Source: Halobacillus naozhouensis
GTDB taxonomy: Bacteria; Bacillota; Bacilli; Bacillales; Halobacillaceae
Direction: 5' to 3'
NCBI RefSeq assembly: GCF_029714185.1
Contig: NZ_CP121671.1
Location: forward strand, 806,001 to 870,000
DNA: 64,000 nucleotides
The notes below the pieces were generated by a model. It was not told where the DNA came from. It saw only the letters and a list, made by a program, of their open reading frames with translations, and searched no databases. This document shows, piece by piece, positions 1 through 7,855 of the stretch (its first letter is position 1; every line of letters begins with the position of its first letter). A program made the position numbers and the translations under genes.

Positions 1-1
1 G

Positions 2-1138
2 ATGGCAGTAACCTATGTCATTTCCTTGTTTTTCTGGCCGACCCCTGCAGTTCCATTAATTTGTGCTCTATTAGTTCCAGCAGCGGTACGCGCAGGGCTT
101 CCGGCAATGGGGGCGGCTGTAATCATCGCTATCTCAGGACAAGGCATGGCATTGTCGTCCGATTATATTATGCAGGTTGCTCCAATGATGAGTGCGACTG
201 CGGCAGGGATTGAAACTGCCCAAGTTGCTGATAAAGCCTTCATTATGTCCCTGATAACAGGTAGTGTAGCGGCTACAGTAGCGTATGTCGCTGTTAGAAA
301 ATCAATTACCAAGCCTAATAGCGATGAATCTCTATCTTCCCTAAATGGTCTGCCAACAAGTGTAGATCCAACAGTTGAGGCAGAAATATCAGCAACTTCT
401 GAAGTTGATGTTTACGAAGCCAGGCGTGGAATATGGGGCACAGTCTTTGCTGTGCTTGTGCCACTATCTCTATTGGCTGTTATGATATTCATGTTTTCCA
501 CACAAATCGGCGGTGATACTGTAGGAGGATTTGAAGGTGGGGATGGTGCAGCATTCATAGGTGGAGTCGCTGCGGTATTGCTGATTTTAGCCTCTGTCGC
601 ATTCCGGAGAATTCATGCGCTAGATAAAATCAGTGATCATTTCACAGAAGGTTTTGTATTTGCATTTAGGGCTATGGGTCCAGTGATACCGATTGCTGGT
701 TTCTTTTTTCTCGGAAGTTCTGATTTCACAGGGGCGATTCTTTCTTTAGGTGAAGATGCGACTACCCCAGCCTTTTTGTTTGACCTTGTTCAAACAGCAC
801 AAGGTTATATTCCGGAAAATGCTCTATTCACAGCATTTGGAATACTTATAGTAGGAATCATCACGGGGCTTGACGGTTCAGGGTTTTCAGGTTTACCTTT
901 GACTGGTTCATTGGCTGGCGCGATGGCAAATACGACTGGAGTGGATACTGCTACGCTTGCAGCAATCGGTCAAATGGGTTCTATTTGGACAGGGGGAGGA
1001 ACATTGGTCGCGTGGTCATCCCTAGTGGCTATCGCAGGCTTTTGTGGGGTATCTGTATTGGATCTTGCCAGAAAAAACTTCATCCCAGTTATAATGGGTC
1101 TTTTTGCTTCCGCTGCCTTTGCCGTGTATTTCCTGTAA
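2..1138 (+). CDS. Multi-spanning membrane permease, 5' end cut by the window
   Basis: The C-terminal 378 or so residues of an integral membrane protein. The frame is open at the left window edge, so the ATG at position 2 is probably internal. It shows several long hydrophobic helices, a hydrophilic loop near residues 100-140 rich in Ser, Glu and Thr, and glycine-rich re-entrant-like stretches such as GLDGSGFSGLPLTG. This layout is like secondary ion transporters of the DcuC/CitMHS/ArsB type, but I cannot assign a family or substrate. It ends 253 bases before the diiron-oxidase gene on the same strand, with a TGGTATACCA site in between. It could therefore be the importer of the neighbouring catabolic cluster or an unrelated upstream gene. 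Confidence 0.6.
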   Translation: MAVTYVISLFFWPTPAVPLICALLVPAAVRAGLPAMGAAVIIAISGQGMALSSDYIMQVAPMMSATAAGIETAQVADKAFIMSLITGSVAATVAYVAVRKSITKPNSDESLSSLNGLPTSVDPTVEAEISATSEVDVYEARRGIWGTVFAVLVPLSLLAVMIFMFSTQIGGDTVGGFEGGDGAAFIGGVAAVLLILASVAFRRIHALDKISDHFTEGFVFAFRAMGPVIPIAGFFFLGSSDFTGAILSLGEDATTPAFLFDLVQTAQGYIPENALFTAFGILIVGIITGLDGSGFSGLPLTGSLAGAMANTTGVDTATLAAIGQMGSIWTGGGTLVAWSSLVAIAGFCGVSVLDLARKNFIPVIMGLFASAAFAVYFL

Positions 1139-1223
1139 AAGAACTAACGTAGGAATACAAAAGGTTTAAAAATTCAGAAAATGATGTTTACAAACAATAA
1201 ATAATAGGTTACTATTTAATCAA

Positions 1224-1330
1224 TGGTATACCAAATTAATGGAGTTACTAGTTATTTCTTTCTTCAAAGCGTGGATGCTGGGGGGATTTAAAGAATTCAA
1301 CGCTTTAGCTTAGGTATACTTGGTATACAA
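1224..1330. promoter_or_regulatory. Operator region with TGGTATACCA palindrome and tandem GTATAC sites
   Basis: A perfect TGGTATACCA palindrome lies at 1224-1233. A tandem pair, AGGTATACT then TGGTATACA, lies at 1312-1329, just ahead of the diiron-oxidase gene. The same palindrome recurs at 5457-5466 and 7055-7064, with a variant at 7161-7169. The tandem copy contains TATACT (1315-1320), a plausible -10 element. I infer that these are binding sites for the GntR/FCD regulator encoded at 5505-6188. Confidence 0.65.
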
Positions 1331-1391
1331 AATACTGTACACAAAATACTGGGTTGTAATCTCACATTTGATTTCAAGGAGGAGAATGGAA

Positions 1392-2120
1392 ATGGCAGAA
1401 CTATTATCAAAGGATGAGTTTCGTAAGGAGCTAGAAGAGGCGATTAAAGGGAACCACAGTCAGAAAGCACCTTTTACAGTTGCCTGGTCAGAAGGAAAGT
1501 TAGAGAGAAAACATTTCGCTAAATGGGCTGAAAACCATTACCACTATGTTGGACCATTTGCGAACTATCTTTCTTATATTTATCACAATACGCCAGAAGG
1601 ACCAGAATTCGAAGATGCTAAGGACTTTACGCTACAAAATATGTATGAGGAAGAGATTGCAGCTGACCGTCACACGGATCTATTAATTCGTTTTGCTGAA
1701 GCATGTGGAACAACTGGTGATAGAGTTCGTGATCCTAAAAATATGGCAGCTACAACACTAGGATTACAAAGCTGGTGTTATTCGGTTGCATCTCGCGAGA
1801 ATTTCGTTGTTGCTACAGCAGCACTTGTAGTCGGATTGGAATCTCAAGTTCCTGATATTTACCGTAAACAAACACCTACACTTCGTGAAAAATACGGGTT
1901 CGATGATGAATCGATCGAATTCTTCGACCTCCACATCGTATCTGATGAAATCCATGGGGAGCGCGGTTATAAGATTGTATTAGAGCATGCAAATACTCCA
2001 GAGCTACAACAACGTTGTTTAGAGATCGTTCGTACTGGAGCTGAAATGCGTCGCATGTACATGGATGGTCTTTGGAGAGAGTATCTTGAAAAAGACCTAG
2101 GTTCATTAGTACAAGCCTAA
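1392..2120 (+). CDS. Heme-oxygenase-like (HDO/PqqC-TENA fold) iron-containing redox enzyme
   Basis: A 242-residue protein of the TENA/PqqC-like alpha-helical fold, commonly annotated as iron-containing redox enzyme. Known members of the wider diiron oxidase group (UndA, BesC, CADD) use O2 and reductant to cleave or oxidise small amine or acid substrates. Candidate metal ligands are in YEEEIAADRH (around residue 80) and in the late HIVSDEIHGERG segment (around residue 195). The start at 1392 is chosen because AAGGAGGAG (about 1376-1384) is correctly spaced to it. Starts at 1320 and 1386 are too early for this site. It is the first gene after a tandem operator. Neighbouring ferredoxins and a ferredoxin reductase could supply its electrons. 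The substrate is unknown, and a non-redox PqqC/TENA-like role is possible. Confidence 0.75.
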   Translation: MAELLSKDEFRKELEEAIKGNHSQKAPFTVAWSEGKLERKHFAKWAENHYHYVGPFANYLSYIYHNTPEGPEFEDAKDFTLQNMYEEEIAADRHTDLLIRFAEACGTTGDRVRDPKNMAATTLGLQSWCYSVASRENFVVATAALVVGLESQVPDIYRKQTPTLREKYGFDDESIEFFDLHIVSDEIHGERGYKIVLEHANTPELQQRCLEIVRTGAEMRRMYMDGLWREYLEKDLGSLVQA

Positions 2121-2138
2121 TACTAAAAACAAATTAAT

Positions 2139-2175
2139 AGTGTGGCAGTTTCCTCAAGAAGGGAGCTGCCACTTT
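2139..2175 (+). terminator. Imperfect hairpin between diiron enzyme and aldehyde dehydrogenase genes
   Basis: GTGGCAG pairs with CTGCCAC around a CTC/GAG-like arm, followed by a short T-rich stretch (TTTGTT). It may attenuate rather than stop transcription, since the next gene on the same strand has no operator of its own. Confidence 0.45.
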
Positions 2176-2211
2176 GTTCATAAATAGCTATAAATGGAAA
2201 GGATGTATGGA

Positions 2212-3675
2212 ATGTTAACAACGGAAGCAGAACTTTTTAATAATTTAGTTGATGGGGAGTGGAAACCATCAATTAGTCAAAGAACCTTCAATAGCATAAA
2301 TCCAGCGAATAAAGAAGAGGTTGTTGGTGTATTTCAAGCCTCTACCGAAGAAGATGTAAAACTAGCAATTGAAGCAGCAGAAAGGGCTTTTCCGAACTGG
2401 TCCCAAACCCCTCCTTCTAAAAAAGCAACGATTTTAAACAAAGCAGCGGATTATCTTGAAGAAAATGTAGACCAATTTGCGGAAGAATTGACACGTGAAG
2501 AAGGAAAGGCGATTGGAGGATCTCGTAAAGAAGTGCTAAGATCCGCCCAAACGCTCCGTTATTATGCAGTCGAAGGACAGAGTTTCACAGGGGAAACGTT
2601 CCCGCATGATGACCCGCAAATGAAGGTTACATCTGAATTAGAGCCTTTAGGGGTTGTAACGGTTATCACTCCATGGAATTTCCCAATATCTATTCCAGCC
2701 AGAAAAATCGCCCCTGCTTTGATTACTGGAAACACGGTTGTATTTAAACCATCTTCCGAAACGCCTTTGATTGCTTTCCGCCTAGTAGAAGCTTTGAAGC
2801 AAGCGGGCCTTCCAGAAGGTGTACTTAATTTTGTAACGGGTAGCTCACGTGATATAGGGGACAGTCTAGTTGATCATCCTGGGGTCAAAGCAGTCACGTT
2901 CACTGGATCGACTTGGGCAGGGGAGCAAATTCATAGAAACGCATCACTAGATACACGAACACAGATGGAGTTGGGTGGGAAAAATCCACTTATTGTGATG
3001 AATGACGCAGATGTGGAGCTCGCCGCAAAGCTGACCATAAACGGTGGTTTTTCTTTATCTGGCCAGGCATGTACAGGAACTAGTAGAGTACTTGTCATGA
3101 AAGAAATGAAAGATCAATACCTTCAAGCATTAATAGAAAAAACAAGTGCCCTAAAAGTCGGAAATGGTTTTGAAGAGGGGGTAACGATCTGCCCGCTGGC
3201 CAGTGAAAAACAGTTGGAAAACGTCTTGAAGTACATTGAAATCGGAAAGGAAGAAGGGGCTGAGCTTGTATATGGAGGGAAGCATTTAACGGATGGCCAT
3301 TATGCCAACGGTTATTATGTCCAACCAACCATATTCACCAATGTTTCACCCACCATGAGAATAGCTAAAGAGGAAATATTTGGACCAGTCATTTCAGTGA
3401 TCGATGTGGAAAGTTATGAGGAAGCCATCTCCGTCGCCAATGATGTGGAATACGGGCTGGCTGCTTCTATCGTTACAAATAATATTGGCATTGCCCAACG
3501 GTTTACTAGAGAAATTCAAGCTGGAACCGTAAAAGTGAATCGTACGACAACAGGAAACTTGATTAATGCGCCGTTTGGTGGCATTAAAAAGTCTAGTACA
3601 TCCACTTTCCGTGAATCAGGAAGAGACGGGTTAGGGTTTTTCACGCAAATTAAAACTGTATATGTTGGATATTAA
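2212..3675 (+). CDS. NAD(P)-dependent aldehyde dehydrogenase
   Basis: A 487-residue aldehyde dehydrogenase that oxidises an aldehyde to the acid. The Rossmann segment TVITPWNFP, the general-base motif MELGGKNP and the catalytic cysteine in LSGQACTG are all present. Overall it resembles succinate-semialdehyde or vanillin-type dehydrogenases. The start at 2212 is preferred over 2194 because GAAAGGA (2197-2203) is spaced 8 bases from it and overlaps the earlier ATG. It follows the diiron-oxidase gene and precedes a GlcG-like gene by 26 bases, so it likely oxidises an aldehyde produced in the same pathway. The true substrate cannot be read from sequence. Confidence 0.9.
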   Translation: MLTTEAELFNNLVDGEWKPSISQRTFNSINPANKEEVVGVFQASTEEDVKLAIEAAERAFPNWSQTPPSKKATILNKAADYLEENVDQFAEELTREEGKAIGGSRKEVLRSAQTLRYYAVEGQSFTGETFPHDDPQMKVTSELEPLGVVTVITPWNFPISIPARKIAPALITGNTVVFKPSSETPLIAFRLVEALKQAGLPEGVLNFVTGSSRDIGDSLVDHPGVKAVTFTGSTWAGEQIHRNASLDTRTQMELGGKNPLIVMNDADVELAAKLTINGGFSLSGQACTGTSRVLVMKEMKDQYLQALIEKTSALKVGNGFEEGVTICPLASEKQLENVLKYIEIGKEEGAELVYGGKHLTDGHYANGYYVQPTIFTNVSPTMRIAKEEIFGPVISVIDVESYEEAISVANDVEYGLAASIVTNNIGIAQRFTREIQAGTVKVNRTTTGNLINAPFGGIKKSSTSTFRESGRDGLGFFTQIKTVYVGY

Positions 3676-3701
3676 TTCACTTACAAGGAGGGACCCTTAT
3701 C

Positions 3702-4181
3702 ATGAAAAGTGTTATGAAATTGGACTTAGAAGAAGCAAAATTATTAATTGAAGAAGCCAAAAAGAAATCGGAAGAGATCAATGTGCTGGAAACGATTGCC
3801 GTAGTAGATGGGGGCGGGAACCTAATTGCTCTCGAGCGTATGAATGGCGCACGGATAACAGGTGCGGAAATTGCGATTGCTAAAGCATTCACCGCAGCAG
3901 GGCACAAACGCTCTACACATCTTTTTAACAAAGAGCCGAATGGACCGGTACTTCCAGGTAATGAGGCTTTTGGCATTCAGCACATGCTTCCTGGGAAATT
4001 TGCTGTTTTCGTCGGAGGTTTTCCAATTGTTGTTGATGGAGAAGTAATCGGCGGAATTGGTGTCAGTGGTGGAAATGGTGAACAGGATACAGCTGTAGGA
4101 ACGGCAGCATTAGGCGCTTTGCAGAGTCACCTTCAACCAGATGGACATGAAGTGATTATAGAGGCTGATATCAAGGCATAG
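3702..4181 (+). CDS. GlcG/HbpS-family (DUF336) protein
   Basis: A 159-residue protein of the GlcG/HbpS family, seen from motifs such as VVDGGGNLIALERMNGA, the IAIAKAFTAA helix and GGIGVSGGNGEQD. Family members bind heme or act as small cofactor proteins. They are often found beside catabolic dehydrogenases (GlcG next to glycolate oxidase) or as PduO C-terminal-like domains. The length is typical. AAGGAGGG precedes the ATG. It lies between the aldehyde dehydrogenase and the two CHR transporter halves and is probably cotranscribed with them. Its role here is unknown; binding of heme or a corrinoid-like cofactor is an inference from the family. Confidence 0.8.
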   Translation: MKSVMKLDLEEAKLLIEEAKKKSEEINVLETIAVVDGGGNLIALERMNGARITGAEIAIAKAFTAAGHKRSTHLFNKEPNGPVLPGNEAFGIQHMLPGKFAVFVGGFPIVVDGEVIGGIGVSGGNGEQDTAVGTAALGALQSHLQPDGHEVIIEADIKA

Positions 4182-4237
4182 ACGGTCCAGAACAGTACTT
4201 ATACTTGCAGATTTTTTTACGAAAGAAGGAGATTGTT

Positions 4238-4831
4238 TTGAAACCTTATAAGGACCTTACAATCGGCTTCGCTAGGACAGGGGTTACTGGATACGGAGGC
4301 GGACCTTCAACGATTCCTTTGATAGAATATGAAGCTGTTAAGAAATACAAATGGATGACCGAAGGTGAATTTATCCAGACCTTGGCATTGGCTAACACGC
4401 TTCCAGGACCTATTGCGACAAAAATGGCAGCGTATATTGGCTATAAGGTGAAAGGGAACACAGGGGCAATTGTCGCTATTATCGCTCATATATTACCTTC
4501 TTTAGTGGGTATGTTGGTCATGTTGGGGGTATTGTACAGTTATAGGTCTTCTCCGATTGTTAGCGGTATGGTCCAAGGTGTTACTCCGATCATCGCCATT
4601 TTGCTGATGGGAATGGCATACAAGTTTGCGGACAAATCTCGTAAAGGGATGGGATCTCCGATCATGTTGTTACTCATGGGTGTCTCATTAGTTGTCCTGC
4701 AAGTTTTGAACCTGCATCCAGGCATAATGATCGGCGCCTGCCTAGCGGGGGGTTTTATCTTAGCAACCTATAAAAGTAAAAGGAACAAATCTCAGAGTAA
4801 ATCTCAAGTACAGAGGGAAAAAAGCGTATGA
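4238..4831 (+). CDS. CHR-family (chromate transporter type) membrane subunit 1
   Basis: A 197-residue membrane protein carrying one CHR domain, with the family motif GYGGGPSTIPLIE near the N-terminus and ALANTLPGPIATKMA. The TTG at 4238 is chosen because AAGAAGGAG (4223-4231) lies 6 bases upstream; the open frame begins at 4205. CHR proteins act either as two-domain ChrA or, as here, as a pair of short proteins of opposite topology. The gene overlaps the second CHR gene by 4 bases (ATGATG). Chromate is the textbook substrate, but inside a catabolic cluster these proteins may carry another organic or inorganic anion. Confidence 0.85.
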   Translation: MKPYKDLTIGFARTGVTGYGGGPSTIPLIEYEAVKKYKWMTEGEFIQTLALANTLPGPIATKMAAYIGYKVKGNTGAIVAIIAHILPSLVGMLVMLGVLYSYRSSPIVSGMVQGVTPIIAILLMGMAYKFADKSRKGMGSPIMLLLMGVSLVVLQVLNLHPGIMIGACLAGGFILATYKSKRNKSQSKSQVQREKSV

Positions 4832-5358
4832 TGTATTGGGATATTTTTTGGGCGTTTTTTATTTCAAATCTACTTGGGTATGGTGGAGGGCCAGCTACTA
4901 TACCTCTTATCCAGAATGAGGTTGTCAATCACTATGAATGGATGACCCTGAATGAATTCGGAGATTTATTTGCAATTGCGAATGTCTTGCCAGGTCCCAT
5001 TGCAACCAAAATGGCTGGCTTTATTGGATATCAAGTCGGAGGGGGATTGGGTGCTGTTATTGCTCTGACGGCAACTATCCTTCCTTCAGCGATTGCGGTC
5101 ATACTTCTGTTCAAGTTTTTAAATATTTTCAAGGATTCACCTCAGGTGAATCTAATGACAAAAGCAGTGCAGCCAGTTATTGCTGTTTTACTCGGTGTGT
5201 TGGCTTATAACTTCTTTCTTACAGCATTTGAGGACAGTGGTCTCATGCACCTCTCTATACTGACAGCGGCAGGATTACTTACAATGAATAAATTCAAGGT
5301 ACACCCGGCGTTTGTCATCCTTGGGGCTTTATTTTATGGAGGAATTTTCCTATCATAG
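4828..5358 (+). CDS. CHR-family (chromate transporter type) membrane subunit 2
   Basis: A 176-residue partner of the preceding protein, homologous to it: LLGYGGGPATIPLIQNE and IANVLPGPIATKMAGF align with the same motifs upstream. The start codon overlaps the stop of the first gene, so the two are translationally coupled and presumably form a heterodimer. A terminator-like hairpin follows at 5376-5405, making this the likely end of the operon that starts at the diiron-oxidase gene. Confidence 0.85.
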   Translation: MMYWDIFWAFFISNLLGYGGGPATIPLIQNEVVNHYEWMTLNEFGDLFAIANVLPGPIATKMAGFIGYQVGGGLGAVIALTATILPSAIAVILLFKFLNIFKDSPQVNLMTKAVQPVIAVLLGVLAYNFFLTAFEDSGLMHLSILTAAGLLTMNKFKVHPAFVILGALFYGGIFLS

Positions 5359-5375
5359 GATTATGGATAACATCG

Positions 5376-5405
5376 AGACGGTCAAGATATTCTTGGCCGT
5401 CTTTG
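5376..5405 (+). terminator. Rho-independent terminator after CHR pair
   Basis: An inverted repeat AGACGG-TCAAGA / TCTTGG-CCGTCT with a 3-base loop, followed by a short TTT tract. Confidence 0.6.
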
Positions 5406-5436
5406 GAATTTATACATGATAAAAATGGTGGTGTTC

Positions 5437-5466
5437 TGATATAATAGGTGTTAAAATGGTATACCA
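5437..5466 (+). promoter_or_regulatory. Extended -10 promoter with downstream TGGTATACCA operator
   Basis: TG-A-TATAAT (5437-5445) is an extended -10 element. The perfect palindrome TGGTATACCA lies at 5457-5466, right at or just after the expected transcription start. This geometry suggests that the GntR regulator represses its own gene. Confidence 0.7.
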
Positions 5467-5504
5467 TAAATCAGTATTGGGCAGGAAAGAAGGTGTTGCA
5501 AGTT

Positions 5505-6188
5505 ATGAAGTGGGCAGAAGATGAACTGTTATCTATCCGTGAACGTGCATACCGTTACTTAAAAGATTTGATTTTAGAAGGGGAATACAAACCCGGTGAT
5601 CGTTTGATTGAGAGGGAACTAGCTAATAAGCTTAATATTAGCCGTACACCCATACGGGAGGCGTTATTCAGGCTTGAGTCTCAGGGATTTGTGAAGACAG
5701 TACCCAGGAAAGGGGTAATCGTTTCCAATGTTTCTGAAGAAGAAGTGATTGAAGTGTTTACAATTCTTTCTTCGCTGGAAGTACTGGCGGCTAAGCTCGC
5801 CGCACAGAGAATGGATGAACCCACCCAAAAAGAGCTCGATATGAAAATTGAACAGTTGGAAGAACTGGAGAAACAAGACGATGAAGGGTTTGACAACAAA
5901 CATATCGAAATGAACCTTCTTCTATATAAAGCTTCCAAAAGCCCCAGGCTCTACGAAATACTTTCCGGATTAACAGACTATATCCAGATGTCTGCAAACA
6001 TGGGTTATGAAACCCCTGGTCGGAGAAAAGAATCGATGAGAGAGCATATTCAAATGATGAAAGCATTGCGAAACAAAGAAGATGATATGGCTGAATATTT
6101 AACAAAAATCCATATTGAAAATTCTAAGAAGGCATACATCAATTTTGTTCAACAACAAAAAGAGAAAAAGAAAAAAAATATTGAGTAA
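5505..6188 (+). CDS. GntR-family regulator with FCD ligand domain
   Basis: About 227 residues with an N-terminal winged helix (ERAYRYLKDLILEGEYKPGDR, LNISRTPIREALFRLESQG, RKGVIVS) and a C-terminal all-helical FCD domain. The ATG at 5505 is preferred: AAAGAAGG (5486-5493) is 11 bases upstream, and the palindrome lies upstream of both. A further in-frame GTG at 5448 overlaps the operator and is unlikely. The FCD subfamily usually senses a carboxylic acid or amino acid intermediate. TGGTATACCA sites in front of this gene, the diiron-oxidase gene, the aspartate-dehydrogenase-like gene and the ferredoxin gene make it the likely local regulator of all of them. Confidence 0.88.
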   Translation: MKWAEDELLSIRERAYRYLKDLILEGEYKPGDRLIERELANKLNISRTPIREALFRLESQGFVKTVPRKGVIVSNVSEEEVIEVFTILSSLEVLAAKLAAQRMDEPTQKELDMKIEQLEELEKQDDEGFDNKHIEMNLLLYKASKSPRLYEILSGLTDYIQMSANMGYETPGRRKESMREHIQMMKALRNKEDDMAEYLTKIHIENSKKAYINFVQQQKEKKKKNIE

Positions 6189-6218
6189 AAGCTAGGTTCA
6201 AAGGTACCTAGCTTTTTT
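6187..6218. terminator. Bidirectional terminator between convergent genes
   Basis: AAAGCTAGGT and ACCTAGCTTT form a stem with an 8-base loop and T runs on the plus side. It lies between the regulator gene and the convergent aspartate-dehydrogenase-like gene. Confidence 0.8.
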
Positions 6219-6225
6219 ATATGAA

Positions 6226-7029
6226 TCAAATACCTATGACAATTGGGGAGGTGAAATCTTTTAACACCTTACAGATACTCATGGCAACGATGTAACCAGA
6301 TTTTGGATTTTCAGCTGAAGGTGTGTTTTTAATGGTAAGCTCAACCTCACCAAAATACCCTTTCGCAACAATTTGGTGTGTATTGCTAGTCACTTCTGGA
6401 TCGACAAGTACCTGTATCTTAGTTTTCTCGAATCCAACCCCTGCAAGGCTTAATGCAGCAGAAACATTCGTACTCTGAGGAAACAGTTTCGCTGACTCTT
6501 TGGCAGTACCTTCATAAATGACACTTGGTTCTAGGACGTTGTCTAAATTGACCTTCTCTTCTGCAATAGTGCCACGCCAAGCTTCCGGAGGTTTCCGTGT
6601 AACCAATTTGACCTCATCAATATTATGTATGGTAGATGCTGCAATCCGGTCCAATCCACCTATAGCGGCTGACGGGAGGATGAGCTTTTGGTTATGTGTA
6701 TGGGCAGAGTGACGGACATCTTCAAGTAACTTCGTATCAGAAAACGCGCCAACGGATACTGTGATAAAATGGCTACCGGAAGAGAGAGCTCTAACAGCAT
6801 ATTGGTATACGGCTTCGTGCCCCGCACATTCAATAATCACATCATAATCATTTAGGAAAAATGTCTTCTCGTTGTCCGTCATTAAGTGGAAAGCCCCCGA
6901 ACCTTCATATTTCCCTTTGTTTCTTACCAGAATAGAAGAAACAATTACACCTTTAACCTTGTGTTCCTTTATATATTCCAACACGTCTTTTCCGATTGCC
7001 CCATACCCAATCAAGCCAATCTTTAACAT
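6226..7029 (-). CDS. L-aspartate dehydrogenase-like (NadX/DUF108) oxidoreductase
   Basis: A 267-residue NAD(P)-binding protein starting MLKIGLIGYGAIG, with the family segment LPSAAIGGLDRIAAS and a C-terminal half matching aspartate dehydrogenases. Characterised members convert L-aspartate to 2-iminosuccinate, which hydrolyses to oxaloacetate. The start at 7029 is preceded by AGGTGAAG. The longer open frame to 7065 runs into the operator at 7055-7064 and is unlikely to be coding. It is transcribed away from the ferredoxin gene, and both promoters carry the TGGTATACC element. A Rid-family imine hydrolase encoded 0.8 kb away fits the imine product of this enzyme. The real substrate may be another amino acid. 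Confidence 0.85.
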   Translation of the reverse strand: MLKIGLIGYGAIGKDVLEYIKEHKVKGVIVSSILVRNKGKYEGSGAFHLMTDNEKTFFLNDYDVIIECAGHEAVYQYAVRALSSGSHFITVSVGAFSDTKLLEDVRHSAHTHNQKLILPSAAIGGLDRIAASTIHNIDEVKLVTRKPPEAWRGTIAEEKVNLDNVLEPSVIYEGTAKESAKLFPQSTNVSAALSLAGVGFEKTKIQVLVDPEVTSNTHQIVAKGYFGEVELTIKNTPSAENPKSGYIVAMSICKVLKDFTSPIVIGI

Positions 7030-7054
7030 TTCTTCACCTGCTTTTATTTGTATT

Positions 7055-7064
7055 TGGTATACCA
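7055..7064. promoter_or_regulatory. TGGTATACCA operator upstream of the aspartate-dehydrogenase-like gene
   Basis: A perfect 10-base palindrome 25 bases upstream of the minus-strand start codon, identical to the sites at 1224 and 5457. Confidence 0.65.
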
Positions 7065-7132
7065 TTAATTATACAGTAATCCATTTTTGGATTCAATTAT
7101 AAATAAGCATCTCAATTTTTTTGCTATTTTTA

Positions 7133-7170
7133 TTGTCAGAATATTTTAAATGTGGTATATTGTATACCAA
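7133..7170 (+). promoter_or_regulatory. SigmaA-type promoter overlapped by a GTATACC operator
   Basis: TTGTCA (7133-7138), a 17-base spacer and TATATT (7156-7161) form a good promoter. TGGTATAT (7153-7160) and TGTATACCA (7161-7169) overlap the -10 region, as expected for repression by the cluster regulator. Confidence 0.7.
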
Positions 7171-7193
7171 ACATATTGATAGGAGGATTCACA

Positions 7194-7553
7194 ATGCCTA
7201 AAATCAACTATGCAACCAGCGGAAGAGTTATAGAGGCGCCGGAAAACTCAAATATTCTCAGAATTTCTTTAAGATATGATGGAGAACTTCCAAATAAATG
7301 CGGGGGAGGGATTTGTGGAACTTGCGTTTGTAAAATTGAAGAGGGCTATGAAAATCTTGACAATGTAAAGGTTCAGGAGAAAAGAAAACTGGGTGATGAA
7401 TGGTTAAACAAAGGGTACCGGCTAGGTTGCCAATCATTTGTCACAGACGGGGATGTTACGGTTTCCTGGGATGAAGAAACAACAAAAGAAGTGAAGAAGC
7501 GTAAACCAGATAAAATTAAGAAAAAGGAAAAAATAACAACAACGGATAAATAA
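7194..7553 (+). CDS. 2Fe-2S ferredoxin
   Basis: A 119-residue protein with the plant/adrenodoxin-type binding motif CGGGICGTC followed by a fourth cysteine in YRLGCQS, so one [2Fe-2S] cluster is expected. The C-terminal 30 residues are an unusual lysine-rich tail (KKRKPDKIKKKEK). The ATG at 7194 is preceded by AGGAGG; the frame upstream to 7152 overlaps the promoter. It heads the rightward operon containing the Rid and ferredoxin-reductase genes. I infer that it carries electrons from the reductase to an oxygenase or oxidase of the cluster, most likely the diiron protein. Confidence 0.9.
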   Translation: MPKINYATSGRVIEAPENSNILRISLRYDGELPNKCGGGICGTCVCKIEEGYENLDNVKVQEKRKLGDEWLNKGYRLGCQSFVTDGDVTVSWDEETTKEVKKRKPDKIKKKEKITTTDK

Positions 7554-7618
7554 TTTCACATTAGAAGTTAAAAATGAAAGGGCTTTCCAGCAATTATAGT
7601 GAAGAAGAGGTGGATAAT

Positions 7619-7807
7619 ATGTTGACATGCAGAGAACATGTAAAAGAAGCCATTCGTATCATGGACGTGCCTCATATTAGAAAAGCTCCAGCCGGTGTCA
7701 AATGTTCGTTTTGTAATCAGAAGGCATTACACGTTTCCTATATTAACAGACCTTGTAAATTCAAAATATCAAAACAGTTTAGGGAGAACATAGCGTTTGC
7801 GGAATAA
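7619..7807 (+). CDS. CxxH/CxxC small protein
   Basis: A 62-residue protein with CREH near the N-terminus and CSFC at residues 29-32, matching the spacing seen in the Bacillales CxxH/CxxC protein family, plus one further Cys (RPCKF). The arrangement suggests a single zinc or iron site. The ATG at 7619 is supported by AAGAGGTGG. The longer frame from 7574 lacks a ribosome binding site. The molecular function of this family is unknown. The usual copy is a stand-alone gene, so finding one inside an operon of ferredoxin, Rid and reductase genes under a shared operator is unusual. Confidence 0.7.
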   Translation: MLTCREHVKEAIRIMDVPHIRKAPAGVKCSFCNQKALHVSYINRPCKFKISKQFRENIAFAE

Positions 7808-7855
7808 ACACTTCTTTTGAACGCTATGCAACTAGCTAGGAAGGGAAGCTGAATC

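Noticed and set aside
1320..1391. N-terminal extension of the diiron-oxidase frame
   Set aside because: It overlaps the operator and promoter, and the ribosome site lies inside it.
4238..5358. Calling the CHR pair a chromate-resistance operon
   Set aside because: No chromate-resistance regulator or reductase is nearby and the genes sit in a catabolic operon; the substrate is left open.
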